Assembly: GCF_964340395.1 (NCBI RefSeq)
Contig: NC_135565.1
Span: forward strand, 13,971,209-14,035,208
Direction of reading: 5' to 3'
Length of the DNA stretch: 64,000 nucleotides
DNA from: Glandiceps talaboti
Taxonomy: Eukaryota > Hemichordata > Enteropneusta > Spengelidae
Below are positions 11,641 through 25,519 of the stretch, one piece after another. A program made the translations under genes and the position numbers. Under the pieces are notes generated by a model that saw only the letters and a program-made list of their open reading frames with translations, did not search any database and was not told the origin of the DNA. Positions within the stretch are counted from its first letter, which is position 1; each line of letters opens with the position of its first letter.

Positions 11641-12047
11641 TTGAAGCTGCATTTCTCAGATGAAAAAACAGTTATCATTAGTTATTTTACGATTGAGATT
11701 ATTTGTATTTTTTTTTTCATCACTTTGTAAATACATGTATTTCATAGTTGACTTATTGAGCTAGGAGGTTGTGTTTTCTATTTTCATCTAGTTTAATATT
11801 GTAATTTACTTTTTAAAACCTCATGTCACTATAAACCAATTAACTTATATTATTAGGGTAAGTTCAGGATGTGTTTGCTGCCCCCTAAGTGCTAGTTATA
11901 TTGGGAACAGTTATGAATAATTATAAAGACAAAGGTCAGATGAGAATTATCATTTCTTTAGGTATGTAAAGCAGTTATTCTGGTAGACCTGTAGAAAAAA
12001 GTTAGTCCTGAATAAAATAATAATCCTATGTAATCCTTATGGTTACA

Positions 12048-12255
12048 CTGATAAGATAACACTAGTGAACGAGCCTGGGATTGAAACCCGGGCCTTTAAC
12101 TGATAAGATAACATTAGTGAACGAGCCTGGGATTGAAACCCGGGCCTTTAACTGATAAGATAACATTAGTGAACGAGCCTGGGATTGAAACCCAGGCCTT
12201 TAACTGATAAGATAATACTAGTTAAAGAACGTGGGATTGAAACCCGGGCCTTTAA
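12048..12255 (+). repeat. 52-bp tandem repeat, 4 copies
   Basis: Units begin CTGATAAGATAACATTAGTG and end CCCGGGCCTTTAA. Three are almost identical and the fourth has more changes. Single-unit relatives lie at 7636 and 50356, so this copy of a dispersed repeat has expanded internally. Confidence 0.9.
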
Positions 12256-12622
12256 CTTTTCAAAACAAGTTCCGGCTGTTTTGCTATAAGGATATATATG
12301 CATGATGTATGTTGCATTGTAATGAATTCAAGATGTCACCTCAGTCCTACTAGAATGGGTACTCTGGGTTTTTTTTCACAATGTGGCTGTTGGTCCGACT
12401 AAGATTGCTAATAACATGGTTGGTCAGACATGAAATGTTGGATGGGCACTCCAACAAGCTGTTAGGACAACAATGAAATACATTTGTACCAAATTTAAAT
12501 TTGCCATGGTAAACTGTTTATGTACATCATAGTCTGTTGTCATGTTCTACTGAAAAGCAATGAAGACCTAAGATTTGCGAAAATGGATATGGCCCCAATC
12601 GAGGATTAGTCAACTTAATCTG

Positions 12623-12632
12623 CCCCCCCCCC
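12623..12632 (+). repeat. C10 tract in C-rich stretch
   Basis: Ten C followed by TCCCCCTCCC. Confidence 0.9.
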
Positions 12633-12659
12633 TCCCCCTCCCTAATAATGATATTGTAT

Positions 12660-15480
12660 GAACTGCAGGTTCACATGGTGCCTTTAACTTTTATAAAAAA
12701 TACAATAAGATAGGTAACTTCCAAATCAGAACTTGTAGTAACAAGTTTGAATTCAGAGTACTACAGGTGTCCATGATTTGTTGAACAAATTGAAAAAAAT
12801 GTACTGAAATTTTAAACGCTCACAAAGTTAACTACAAGATTTAGTATTTCTCTTTATAGCATACAGTTTACCTATTGTCATTCTGTGAATAGGTCCCTCC
12901 TAAATAGTTAGTGTGGCTGTACAGGTCAAAGGTCACAATTCATGAATGGCACCAAATGTTTCCACAGACAATACAGACAACATCCTCTTCAGGGTTGGAG
13001 TCTTAACTACTGTGTAGGGTTGGCTGTCTTTGTATTCACTAAAACTGGATTGATATGTCATTATTGAGATAGTGACAAGAGTGTATTACGGTATCCAGTG
13101 TGAAAGGGTAGACCAAGGCACTCAGGGGTAATGTGTAGTGTATTGTACTGAGTTGTACAATCAGGGTGAAAATGTTGATCCAGGAACTTAGCTCTATGTA
13201 AATTACACATTTATAACTGTTGGGAAAATTGTACTTTGGGTGTGTAACGCTATAGTCTAGAGACTAGCTGTGGCTTCAATTCTTGTCTCACATCTAGCTA
13301 AATGAGGTCCTGAGATGACATGTCAAATTCAAACAAAGCCTACACCATAGTCATCATGCCCTTGTTAATCAATCCAAGAATTTTGGCCAGTAATATAAGT
13401 TAGTGTTTATTGGGGACAGTTACATAATTTGCAAATTTGGTGCATTTGTCAGCTCAGAATGCTACTTATACATTTTTTTACATCATTCTAATAGTTAGAG
13501 GTTTACTCATTTGCATGAACAACTTATGGTTCATGATTTCTCATTGAGCTAGATAGAGTGAAGAGATCCTGAGATTAGAAGCCATGGCAGCTAACTACAA
13601 ATGTAGCAATATTAAAGCTCCAATTTGGATTAAACTGGGGGGGATTCTGGCAGAGGTATAGAAATAGTTGGTCCAGAAAAATAGTATGATGATATCATCC
13701 TTAGAGTTCTATTGAAAGGTTAAACACTAACTAGTAAACTCAAGAACCTGAGATTGATGCCTCAAATTTTGTTGTTATGAGTCAAAATGTTAAAAAACTG
13801 GCATTTCTTGTGAGTCAGCACATAGTAAGAGATAATGGAACACCACATTTTGGTGCGTAACTAGCAATTGTGTGTGTCAGTGGTACGTCAAATTGGCTTA
13901 GAGGGCAAACTGCTCACAATGGTAAAAATTGTAAAATCCAATAAGAATTTTTGCGTGACTTCAGGCAGAAGCTTCAATAAAGTAAACAGCTGCTAACCAA
14001 ATGCCAGGTTTGGTATGATGACAGCTCAAAATCCCCACATGACTGTATACTAAGGTAGACTGTAAGATACGTTGTGTTGCTTTCCTCCCACACTGGCCTC
14101 CATAGAGGGGTTGACCAATGTGTGAGGGTGCCCCGTCATGGCATACTTTACAGACTAGATTCTAGGCTGATGACAAGTTGACTCAATATGAACTGTGATT
14201 TGTAGTGTATAGCACTCCAATGCAATGTATGACAATACATATGATATTACTGTATACCAAATATATCTAGTACGCTGAAAGAGGCTCATCTTTGACCTTT
14301 AACCTATTCAAAACAGTTTCAGGGTCCACTTTCATCAAGTTACAAGGACTGTTCTAGTTTTGTGTTCATATTTTGCTGTCCCATGGGAAAATCTGATTCC
14401 GGAATATATCTTGAAATGGACAAGATTCCGGACTCTATTAAAAACTGTTCATATAATCATAGGGTTGAAATAGACACTGTTCCAGGGTGGTACTGTACTG
14501 TCCATGGCTATTCCCAAGTGTTTATTATGTAGAACTGTCTAGTAGAACTTATTACATGTATGTATTACTAATATGCCTAACTCAGAGCATTAATCGGTAA
14601 CTTTGTAGGAATTAAGTGATCAAGGAAGCCCTTAGTAGTACTACTAGTAGTAACATATTTGGAGTAATGAAAACTGCCATCGGTGAAACGAACAACATGT
14701 AATTGTCTAGTCTTGGCTTGAATACAATTACTGTAATGGGTGTATGTGTTGCTATGGCAACTCATTCAGATTACATAGCAACACAGGACCTTACTTAACT
14801 GTTAACACACCTATCTCAGTTGGATACATAGATGCATCAGCCACGCCCATACTAGGTCAAAGGTCAATGCATTTAGTTATCTTATATGGTGATTCTCTAG
14901 AATTTAAAATGAAATGTAGCAGTAATTGACAAAAGTTTAAAGAAATGACCTCAACAGTCCAGTTCTGGTTTGTCCTGTTAAGGTAGCCAGTGGGTTTTCT
15001 AAAGCAGGTGACCATTCAATAAATTTGTGTTATGTTTAAAACTTGAAGCAGAGTGGGTTTAATATAAAGGAAACTATGAAATGGTTTGATCAGGAAAATG
15101 AACATGAAGAAATATGGAAACAAAAAAGTGTAAAGTTTATTTCAATTCTAACACAGTTAATCATCTTTCTACCTGGGATATTTGTTTATACACAAAAAAA
15201 CAAGTTGAAAAAAACAGGATTAAACCATGTATTCCCTAGAATGGTAGAGAAAAGTTTGTTATGGTGAAAACATCATGATGTATATTGAGTTTAAGTGGCA
15301 CACTAAAGTGGTACTTTTACACTCACTTGAGGAGTACTGACTTTAGATATCTTAGGAAGTAATTGTTATTAAGTCCTTAGATAGAAGTATCACACAATCT
15401 CCAAAAGTAAATTCTTTGTGTGCATTTAATCTTGTCAGTTAAAAGAATTCACCTGGACCGTAATTGGTTGTAATTAAAGT
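12660..15480. other. Stretch with no recognised gene
   Basis: AT-rich sequence with short open frames that have no credible splice context or known domain. Stretches at about 14577-15267 are open in some frames (60-74 aa), but their composition looks random. Confidence 0.5.
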
Positions 15481-15554
15481 CAGCATGAATGGACTCAGTC
15501 AGCTCTGAAAGCTAAGTTGTTAACTAGCACAAAGGGTTTATTCACATAGTTTTG

Positions 15555-16545
15555 TTAGACTTCATAATGTTGTATTGTTTTAGAAGGTAAAGCTGTGTTG
15601 TATGGAGCTGTGATCAGATTTGATAGTAGGGTTGTTCTTCCCGCTTACAGCCAAGAATAGACAAGGTTTAACGCAATAATGGGTTCATTCACTCTGTTTT
15701 ACAATGTGTTGTTTTACACTGATTGTGGGTGTAAAGAGTGTTGTATGAAGTGGTCATCAGATTTGATTGTAGGGTTGTTCCTCCTGCTTCCAACCAAGAA
15801 TAGAGAAGATGTAAGACAATAATGGTACCGGGTTCATTCACTCAGTTTTACCATATACATTGGTTTCTTCATGAACTTCTATGGTTTTACACATGGTATT
15901 GTTTTACACTGAGTAGGGAGTGAGGAGTATTACATAGAGCTGTGAATGTGATCAGATTTGATAGTGTAGGGTACTGGAGGTACTGCAGGCTTTTAACCAA
16001 GACTAGAGAATAATTTGTTGGTCTTGACTGGATAATGGGTTCATTCAAACAGCTTTGTAAGCCTATATTATAACAATATATTGTTTTGCACAGGTTACGG
16101 GATGAGGAGTGCGTGGAACTGTGATCAAATTTGAAAGTTGTGTTGTTCTTCCTAAAGAATAGACAAGACGTTGTTGTTCTTTTCTAGCAAAGGTTCATCC
16201 ATACAGGTTTGTTAGACTATGTATGTAACAATAGATTGTTTTCCACAGATTAATGGGGTGAGGAGTGTTAATGTATGGAACTGTGATCACATGTGATAAT
16301 GGGGTTGTTCTTGATGCTTAGACCAAAGAAAAGACAAGACTTTGTTGTTCTTGGCTAGAACAATGGTTCATCCCCATAGAGATATAACAATATATTGTTT
16401 TAGACAGATTAAGGGGTGAGGAGTGTTGTATAGAGCTGTGATCAAATGAGATAGTGGAATTATTCCTCCTACTTTAAGGCCAATAATGACCAAGACCTTG
16501 CTGTTCTTGAGAGACAATGGTTCATCCACACCATTTTGTTAGACA
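15555..16545 (+). repeat. Six-copy diverged tandem repeat, unit about 160 bp
   Basis: Each copy runs: TATTGTTTTACAC-like start, GGGGTGAGGAGTGTTGTAT, GAGCTGTGATCAGATTTGAT, TTGTTCTTCC, CAAGAATAGACAAGA, then GGTTCATTCA. Copies start near 15570, 15705, 15895, 16075, 16230 and 16388, and are clearly diverged from one another. Confidence 0.8.
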
Positions 16546-16956
16546 AAAAAAAACACTATTGTTTTGTCGTAATCAGTAAAGAATGTTTTGTTTACTGGTG
16601 AGAACTCTATTGAAATAAAAATAATAAAAACACTTGTTTTGGTCAATTAAATCCAACACGACCTATTGTCACCAGCTTGTCAACACTTCTTGTTGGTGAA
16701 GTTTGTCAACCAGGACACATCAAAGGCCGAATAGTTTTCACTGGTATTCTGTAACTTTAGACTAAGTGACACCAACAAATTTGAATTTAATTTCAAATCG
16801 GGGAATTTTGTTGTGTATCTACAATGCATTTTCAAATGTGAACAATAGTTGCACCAGGAAGACTAACAAGAAAATCTGGCTAGCTATTCAAGTAATGGTT
16901 CACTGCAACTCAGCAGATTAATTACTGTAAAAACAGGATACACACATGTTAAAACA

Positions 16957-17030
16957 AAATGAAATGAAATGAAATGAAATGAAATAAAAATTAAATAAAA
17001 ATAAAATAAAAAAAGGAAAGGAAATGAAAA
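16957..17030 (+). repeat. (AAATG)n and A-rich repeat
   Basis: Six GAAAT units followed by AAATAAAA and GGAAA-type repeats. Confidence 0.9.
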
Positions 17031-17392
17031 GGAAATTTCAGCTCCATCAATGAATTGGTGGAATAATTTGTTTGTATTCTACTTTTGTGGTTGTAAGAAG
17101 GAAATAGATAAATACCAGTAGATTGGACAATAAACTGTTGTTCCTAAGAAAATACAGAAGTAGTGTTTAGAGATAAGATGACAGAGGATGTGAAGGTTGA
17201 TGACAATGATTGGATGTACAGATGTGTTGGGTAGATGACTTGTCCACATGTTAGTCCACAGACCCTTTCTATGGTTAGTCTTCATCAAGTAACTTTAGTT
17301 CTTGACCAACTATCCCATAATTATTTCTGATAGTACCACATTAATTGCAAACCTAGTGTGGATGCCAACATGGTCTCTAACTGTGAGTGGGA

Positions 17393-17880
17393 ATGTAAAT
17401 CGTAATGATGGTGTACAGGAACTAGACTATGGTGTAAACCGTAGCGATACCATGATATAGGAATTAGACTGGTGTAAATCATAATGATACCATATAGGAA
17501 CTAAACTATGGTGTAAATTGTAATGATACCATATACGGTATAGGAACTAGACTATGATATAAATCGTAATGATATCGTAATGATGCTGTATAGGAACTAG
17601 ACTATGATATAAATCGTAATGATATCGTAATGATGCTGTATAGTAACTAGACTATGATATAAATCGTAATGATATCGTAATGATGCTGTATAGTAACTAG
17701 ACTATGATATAAATCGTAATGATATCGTAATGATGCTGTATAGTAACTAGACTATGATATAAATCAACGATACCGTATAGGTATAAAGACTATGACTATG
17801 GAATAAATCATAACGATACCGTACAGGAACTAGATTATGGTATAAATCATAACGATACAGTACAGGAACTAGATTATTGC
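17393..17880 (+). repeat. 50-bp tandem repeat array with degenerate flanks
   Basis: Four nearly identical 50-bp units start at 17543, 17593, 17643 and 17693, with a partial one at 17743 (ACTAGACTATGATATAAATC...). Degenerate copies lie on both sides (TAAATCGTAATGAT, TACAGGAACTAGA), and again at 18375-18460. Confidence 0.9.
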
Positions 17881-18374
17881 AAACCCAGACTACATTTTAA
17901 AATGAATAAATTTTCAAGATACATTATATGAATGCAAAGAAATTCTTTGAGCACTGTTGCACTGTAACCCTGTTACCCAGATAGATAGATAGATAGACTA
18001 AATAAGTCAGTTATTCTAAACATATCAGTACTTGAATTACCAAGTTTTCTAGGGTGATGGTGGTATCCAAACAGAATTGTTCTGATTATACCAGCTATTA
18101 TTATGTTCATGATGAGACAAGTTCACTTGTACAAATGTACTTTATGTATACTGTATTAAGTTTGACTGTAAAATATATCATTTGTAAATTTTGACTGTAG
18201 AATATTACATACATGTATGGAGGTTTGATTGTTGAATATACGCTGGTCAAATAGTCAATTATTAGTCTGCAAGATACAGACATGGTTCATGCATATGCTA
18301 TCACAGTATCAGCCAGTGGTTACAAAGCCTGATAGGACTGAATTAGTTTTGATGCCAATGGGGTTTCTAACTAA

Positions 18375-18460
18375 GGTGTAAATGGTAACGATACTGTATG
18401 GGAACTAGACTAGTGAGTGGATGTGTAAATGGTAACGATACTGTATAGGAACTAGACTAG
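18375..18460 (+). repeat. Detached copies of the 17.4-17.9 kb repeat
   Basis: GTGTAAATGGTAACGATACT followed by GTATGGGAACTAGACTAG occurs twice about 50 bp apart. It matches the degenerate edge units of the array 0.5 kb upstream. Confidence 0.7.
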
Positions 18461-19375
18461 AACTGAACAACATGATGTATCTTACATCTAGTAAATTATG
18501 TGATGTACAAAAATGATATTTGGCCAGTATTTGACTGAAAAATACAAAAATGTATATAATAGTGTGAATTTGACCATACGATACATAGTCTAGATGATAA
18601 TGTGGTATCGAATCATCTCTGAGAGTTGTGTCGATTCGATGTCAGGGATGGCACTACATGTAGAGTATAGAATATACTGAAAAACAGGTTTGGCAGTTGG
18701 ATATACCCTGGTAAGGTAGTAAATTATGTAATGTGTGAAAAAAGATATTTGGCCATCATGGCAGTCCTTTTTGTTATCGTGTCTAGGGTTGTCCTGCAAC
18801 ACATTGAAGTGCTTTGAAAGCAGTGCAAATTTCAACTCTACCCCAGCCTTTAAATATCAACATAGATTAGAATATCCTATTCTGGTATGCCAAGTATGTT
18901 TCATTTGCTGTCGTAGACTTAACCCAAAATATGACAGAAACTGTATAAATTGTTACTTTTTGTGTGATGTAGACATTGAAGAGTTCTTGAGAAGCAATAA
19001 AAATAGTCTGAGTGGCCCAGTGAGTGGTTTACACCAAAGGTTAGGTGACGTCAAAGGCAGCCATATTTAAAGAGTGGGCCCTCCAAGTATGTCTGGAATG
19101 TGAACTTTGCACTTGTTAGGTTGTCTGCCAAACCAAATATACACAGTGCTACTTACAAATAATACACAGAAGAGCATGAATATTTTTTAATAAAACATCA
19201 TAATACTTGTTACTCATGTAATTCAGAAAATTTTAGATCCAAAATCAGAAAAAAAGTAATACTTCTGAAAAAAAAATAGTTTGGTGTAGGTCATGTGAGT
19301 AAGGTCAGCCAATAGGATTCGAGGTAACAGCTAGCGCTAGGGGCTGAAATTTGAGAAGCGTTGGATGAATCTTGT

Positions 19376-19451
19376 CTGTGAGCATCCCAGCTTTCACAGA
19401 GCAACAGACATTCCAGTTCCTGGCTTCTCCTCCTTACTCCAGTCTCAAACC
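19376..19451 (+). promoter_or_regulatory. Candidate proximal first exon (5' UTR) for troponin I
   Basis: A pyrimidine- and CA-rich leader-like stretch without ATG ends in an excellent donor, CTCAAACC|GTAAGT, at 19451/19452. Immediately upstream is a more GC-rich stretch (AACAGCTAGCGCTAGGGGCT) and an inverted CCAAT (GCCAATAGG near 19307-19315). The next exon on this strand is the troponin I start exon at 27.7 kb, whose acceptor would join it without affecting frame. The transcription start is not defined. Confidence 0.45.
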
Positions 19452-21884
19452 GTAAGTCTTCAGTTTTCTGATTTCAAAAAAATTGTTCCAAGTTTACAGT
19501 CTCTTCTGGTTTCTTATTTGGTGTAATATTTTCATGTTTTTTCTCAGTATGTTGCATTTTTCGACGTCTTCTCCATATTTGGTTCTGGAATGCGAATCAT
19601 GAGTTTTCCTGTACATGTAACATTCCATGGGTCGTTAGTTTTCATCAACGGCTATCATGCCAATTTGTCGATAAACTCAGTGGGTTTCTCTCCCATATCT
19701 TGGATTATGTGATAAAAGCTGCTGGTATCTTAATTCCTCCGTTGTTAAAAGGAATATTCTTGATATTTTTGATGAAAATCTGTTGGATTTGTGGATGTAG
19801 GGGCCTGCAGAAGGTCACTTGATCACCAAGCAGTACAGTGACCCACACACTACAAAAATAACCTATGTGCAGTTTCAAGAGAATAGTTTAGAAAGTTTTG
19901 AAACAGAGAAGTAAAATGGGAAGGGAAGGGTGTGAAAATTTAGTTTTGTTTATGCGATGTGAACATGATATGATATGTGCAGTTATATATGTTAACGTCA
20001 GAATGTATGTGTCATAAGTATGTACTAAATGTCTTCCAGCACTCCTTACAGGAAAATCCTGTCGTAAGGCTACAGATAAGTATTGTGAAAGTTATGAAGC
20101 AGAAAAGGGAAAGGCGATAGAGTGAATTTAAAATATGTAGCTTTGTTGAATGAGTTTAATTTGTTGTAGTAAAGTTAGAGCCAAGATTTCAATGTAAGTT
20201 TGAAGATAAAAATTCAGAAAGTTATGAAGGAAAAAAATAATTTGGTGGATTGGAAGAATTTAGCTCTATTGAAAGAGTTTATCAGTAATTTGGTGAACAT
20301 AGTGAGTATCGGAGATTCCAATCTATGTGCAATATGGTGTCGTACTTGTGACATGAAACATTTGAGGTCACAGCCAGTGAGCTATTAGATTATATGCCAG
20401 AGGAAATGCTATCTGTGGATGGTTTAAATTATGATATATTTTCACTAGACTCAAACTTCTGATATTGACAAATCCTAGCTTAAAAATTCTTTTTCTTGAA
20501 AAATGAATTGTTTAATTCCGGAATGAAGCTTTTCACAGAGTAGGATTCCAGCTGGCATTGAATAATTTACCATCACAGTAGGAAGGGGTTCTGTGACCTA
20601 GACAAAGATTTGACCTTTTCTGTTTCATTTATTCATTCTTTTATTCATAGTCCCTGAATTCACTTTCCATATTTGGAAGTAAAGGCAAATTGTTATTCAT
20701 TCCCAGAATCCTCTGCAAAATATCAACATTATTGTCGGAATAAGTTAGCATTTTCAAGTTTTTATTTCACCAGTAGCCATGTTTTGGAATTTAGTATCGA
20801 AAACATGGTAGACACAGATGAGATTTCATCAAATATTTAAAAAAACGGATATCAAATTACTTATTGAATCGTAATCAAAGTTACATACATGAGCTTGTAC
20901 ATTAGTATTTCATATATGAAATGATAGTGTCCTTTCACAACATAGGCCTCAAATAACAGTGTGTTTGAAAAGATTTGGAATTGCTGGTAAAATTAGCATA
21001 TGCAAATTAGTACATAACTTTGAATACTAATTAGCATTCTAGTGAGGAACTGCAGTAAAAGACTTTCAAGAGGAAATATAGCCCCTAAAATTTCACTGTA
21101 AAGAAAATGTGTTCGTTTGGTTACTCATAATAAATGTCTGTGAATATCTTTGATATGGTTCCTTTATAGTTTTACCTGGTGTATTGTAGAAATAAGTAGT
21201 CATTAAATTATTTGTAATTTAAAAATTCATATTTTCATAGTTTTGAAAATTAACGTTTTATTGTCATTTACACTACTAGTCGTTTTAGCTGGAATGTCAG
21301 CTTGCACACATTTAGAATACTTTCATTTTAAGAGCGTGGAAAATGTGATCTTTTTTTATGCTCGAGAGCAGTTTATAGTCATTCTGGAGGAAAGCATGTG
21401 TCAATATAAACTACTTGTAATATCCAACTTGAGTTAAAATTCAAGGATTTTATGAGGTGAGACTCTCTGTGTATAAACAAAACCTGTACACTGCAACTTT
21501 GTGGTCAATAGTGTACACACAGGTAGGCAAATAAGTCAACCTGGACTTGACCTATGACCCTTCACAATGTTGTGGTGCCTGAGTACATACATGAATGACA
21601 GGTAGTCAAATTAGTTAACCTTGGCTTGACCTCTGACCTTTGAAGGAGAATTATCAACTCTAGATCAACTGCAGTGTACTTGACTGAGATATCAGATAAG
21701 ATTAAATCTACAGTGTAGGGTGTTTGCCTATTCTGTAGTTCATGGGTACCTGTAACTGTAATATTGTACACTGCACTGCTAGTCATGTCCTGCGGTTCCT
21801 TGAGGAATTTTAAAAGCCCAGGTTTCAATCTCACTAAACATGGACCTGTGTGCACTCATTTACACTTCTGATTGGCTACATATA

Positions 21885-22135
21885 TGGACTACTGCCAGCT
21901 GTGTGTTAGCAGCACTGAGCTTAGCCTGGTGTTATGCTGCTGATGCAGGCATTAAACCTTCCAGTTGCTAAGACATACTGGTAAGGAGTTACTGCCAGCC
22001 TGGTGTTAGCACTGAGCAAGTCTAGTGTTATACTGCTGGTGCAGGCATTAACCTTCCAGTGCAGTTGCTAACACTTACTGGTGAGGAGTTGATGAGGGGT
22101 TACTGTCACCCCTCTTTATACGCACTGAACAAGCC
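21885..22135 (+). repeat. Diverged tandem duplication, about 105 bp, 2.3 copies
   Basis: Repeated strings are CTGCCAGC, GTGTTAGC, GCAGGCATTAA, CCTTCCAGT, TTGCTAA and TACTGGTAAGGAGTTACTG, in the same order in each copy. Confidence 0.7.
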
Positions 22136-22379
22136 CAGCTGTGCTATCCCAATGCTAGCCAAGTTAGAAAGAATTTCTTGAGCCGTAGTATAGATTACAA
22201 AGTTATAAAAAACCACGGGAAACTTCCAAACTTGCCTCGGGATATTGTAGGAAGTTATTGAACTAAAAGTGTATTGTTACTTAAAGTATAGGTTGGAATG
22301 TCAATATTTTTATCCCAGTTTCTAGTTATCTAGACACATGTCTTTTATAAGTAAGTATGTTTCTGAACAATGATAACGT

Positions 22380-22680
22380 GGCCATATGGATGAGGATTTG
22401 GTATTTATTTTGGATTTTGAATTTATACAATTTTATCATGGCTTCCTACTTGAAAAATCAGTATGAAATAACACCATGCCATGCCATATTAATAAATATG
22501 TAAAAGATTTGTTATTGTACATACAATAATAAATATTTTTACATATTTCTTAGCTGTTTGCAAGATATTGAGTTACAAACACAGACTTTGTCAATGTAAT
22601 TTCACATTGATTTTTCAAGTGGGAAGCCATGATAAAATTGTTTTAAATTAAAAATCCAAAATAAATACCACATCCTCACA
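22380..22680. mobile_element. Foldback MITE-like element, copy 1
   Basis: The left end GGATGAGGATTTGGTATTTA and ATCATGGCTTCC are mirrored at the right end by GGAAGCCATGAT and TAAATACCACATCCTC. Inverted arms extend over most of the 300 bp, leaving only a small loop. Related copies are at 46912-47243 and 42276-42550. No open frame is present. Confidence 0.8.
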
Positions 22681-22999
22681 TTAATGATAATGATAATTCT
22701 AAATAAAACCTTTCAAGTGTCACTTTCTCGATATTTCTTGATATTTATGTATTCTATGAAGATTTTAGCTGTGGAAGTACACGTACACTGCTGTATCATG
22801 TTACATTTACCAAACAGCTTAAGAGTGTGACTTGCTTTCCAATGCTAGCATTACCACACTACATGCTTTGTTTGTTGTGTGTAACTAGAGTGGACAGTTA
22901 GTAATTCAGTCAAGTTAGTATAGCTAGGTGTGTTCATACCGTGTATACTCTGTAAAATATAGTAGGTGTCTTATCTGTTAATCTCTCATAGTTTGAAGC

Positions 23000-23290
23000 A
23001 TAGTTACCCCCCCCCCCCCCACCACCACCACCACCACCACCACCCATAGTTAATAATACATGTATATAGTTAACCCCCATCAGTTGGAAACATAGTTACC
23101 CCCAGCCACCCACAGTTAATAATATAGTTAAGTCCTGCCCCCTCCAGTTGGAAACATAGTTACCCTCTCCTCATTTAGAAGCATAGCTAACCCCATCTCC
23201 CAGTTGGAAACATAGTTATCCCTTCTGCACCCCAACCCTCCACCCCCTTTGAAAACATAGTTAACCCCTCCACCCCTTCCATCCTAAGCT
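23000..23290 (+). repeat. C14, (ACC)n and diverged CATAGTTA-CCCC repeats
   Basis: C14 at 23007-23020 and an ACC repeat are followed by five or more diverged units with the pattern GTTGGAAACATAGTTA plus a C-rich stretch. Confidence 0.85.
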
Positions 23291-25519
23291 GGCCAATAAG
23301 GTCATATACAAACTATAAGTCTGTGTTCATCTAGTATAAAAAATGAAATGAACCATGATTTGAGGTTGTATAAGGGAGCTCGTATAACTTTTTGATGGCC
23401 AGGTTGACAATTCCAGGTTCTAGCATTAGTGTCATGAAGATTACAAAAGGATCGTTCTTTTGTTTAGGACAGCTTTTTTCATACAAGTAGCACTGCCAGA
23501 CAGCTGTTTTATATACCTTGATTTTAATCCTAATTGAAATTGGACCTTTTAATGTGTTACTTGTACATGCAGATAGCAACATGCATAACCACAGAATTGG
23601 CCCACACTTGACAGAAACATATAGAGTATTTGTAATGATACAGCTTCATGGCCTGACATTGTTATGTATCTGTTAATGTCTAGACACAGATAAATCTAGA
23701 CTATAAAACATGGTGCAGATAAGGCTAACACACAAAGTATAAAAGTGAAGTAGCTAAACGTAGACATAAAGTTATTTTTGTAGTCGCTATAAAATCCTAC
23801 AACCTTGGGAGATACCTATCCCTGTAGTCCAAGCTAACATTGAAGTGTCTCATAAACATATTGTACACCTGAAGTGTCTTTGTTAACTTACACATCACAA
23901 TATTGACTTGGATTGGAAGCGAGATACAACCTACATGTAGACTCTTTCACAGCCCTTTGTAGCTTCAATACTTGTCTTACTTTGGACATCAGTTGAACAG
24001 CTAGTTCAGTTCCCTAATATGGTGCTGACGCTCCTCAATCAAGACAAACCCATCATGTAAACCACTACCCTCTTTACGGTAGCATTATGCATTGCATCAG
24101 TACACTGGCTTAGTCTAGATGCCAATGTGGTATCGAATCATCTTCAGATTCAACCCAATACTTAGCCTCTACTAAGACTAGCAACAATGGACAAACTGCT
24201 CAACATGCTGGGTAAATTGGTGAAGTGACTGGCTTTGTCAGTTTGCCTGACATGTTGGGTATATTGTCTTTTAAAAAGATGAGAGAACATGGTACCTGGG
24301 GAATGGACAAGCCGTTCTACTAAAGAAACAGTGAAGGATGTGAGAGAGTCCCACTGCAAACAATTTGGTGAAAGCCAGTGAGGGCTCTGTGAGAGTCTAA
24401 CTTCAACCATGTTCTTGATGTTTTGGAGGACAAAAAAAAATTTCATTTTTGCCAACTTTGCAATGTGTGACCTCTCCAAGTAGGAATGAATATCTTGTCC
24501 TTATCTGAAACAAACTAATACTAAACTAAGACATCAAGAAACATATATTTATCACCAGTGCAAAGCAAAATTGTCTGTTCCTGGTAAAACTTTTGACCAA
24601 GTTTGAAGACGTATATATTTGTTATATGTTGCTGTGAAGTTAGTTGCATTGTATATACATTATGCTGTCTCTTGCTTGATGTTCTAAACGACCATTGACA
24701 ACTATTACAAACCAATTTGTAGCAAGAATAGTTTACCTTATCACCATGGCAACCTCAGTGTAAATTCAGACAACAGACAATAGTGTGGTACCAATGTCCT
24801 GATAGTTTACATTCAGAAGTCTGTTGGTTGTTTAGTGATGTGGAACATTTCAGTCACAGAAGTGAAATAGTAGTGAAATATGGAAAAGTATGATAAACCA
24901 ATGCACGTATTGCAAATCTCACTGTACACACATTGGAATAACATTTACCCAGAAGTAAGGTAAAACTATGAAATCATATTTCCAGCCAGTGTTACTTCTC
25001 TACATGTAGGCTTCATGTGCGTACAGTGAGATTTATGATAGGGGTATTCTATCTGGAAGTTGTGATTCAGGCTCATTTTTGTATCACTCATCAGTAAAAA
25101 CTTTTTTCAGCTTGAATACACCACATGTCCTTGTCATTACTTATGTTGGTTATTTTCTGCATCAATGTTGTTCCCATGTCAACGTCCTATTGTTAAATAC
25201 ACTGATTAATCTGTTCCTATGGCAACAACAGAATACACGTATGCTGAAATCATGCAAGCACAATTGATCTTGTTTATTTCCTTCCAAATGATTTTAATAA
25301 TGACAAACTAACTACGACAATTTTCTTACAAAGAACATGGCCTCAATTTCATATGATTCTAAAAGGGGCAAATCACAATTCATGGAATGAAGTTTAATGT
25401 ATAAACAGGTACATATAAAAGTAGTATTTCTTTGACTAAACAAGGAAAATATTGGGCAGTAATATCTAATTGTTCTATTGTTTCAAGCAACTTACTTGAA
25501 TAGCTTTTCCAGCCGAGTA

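Noticed and set aside
12048-12255. Regular repeats considered as a CRISPR-like array
   Set aside because: Units are contiguous without unique spacers, and the genome is eukaryotic.
18735-19070. 111-aa open frame
   Set aside because: No domain and no splice or promoter context. It sits next to repeat DNA and composition looks random.
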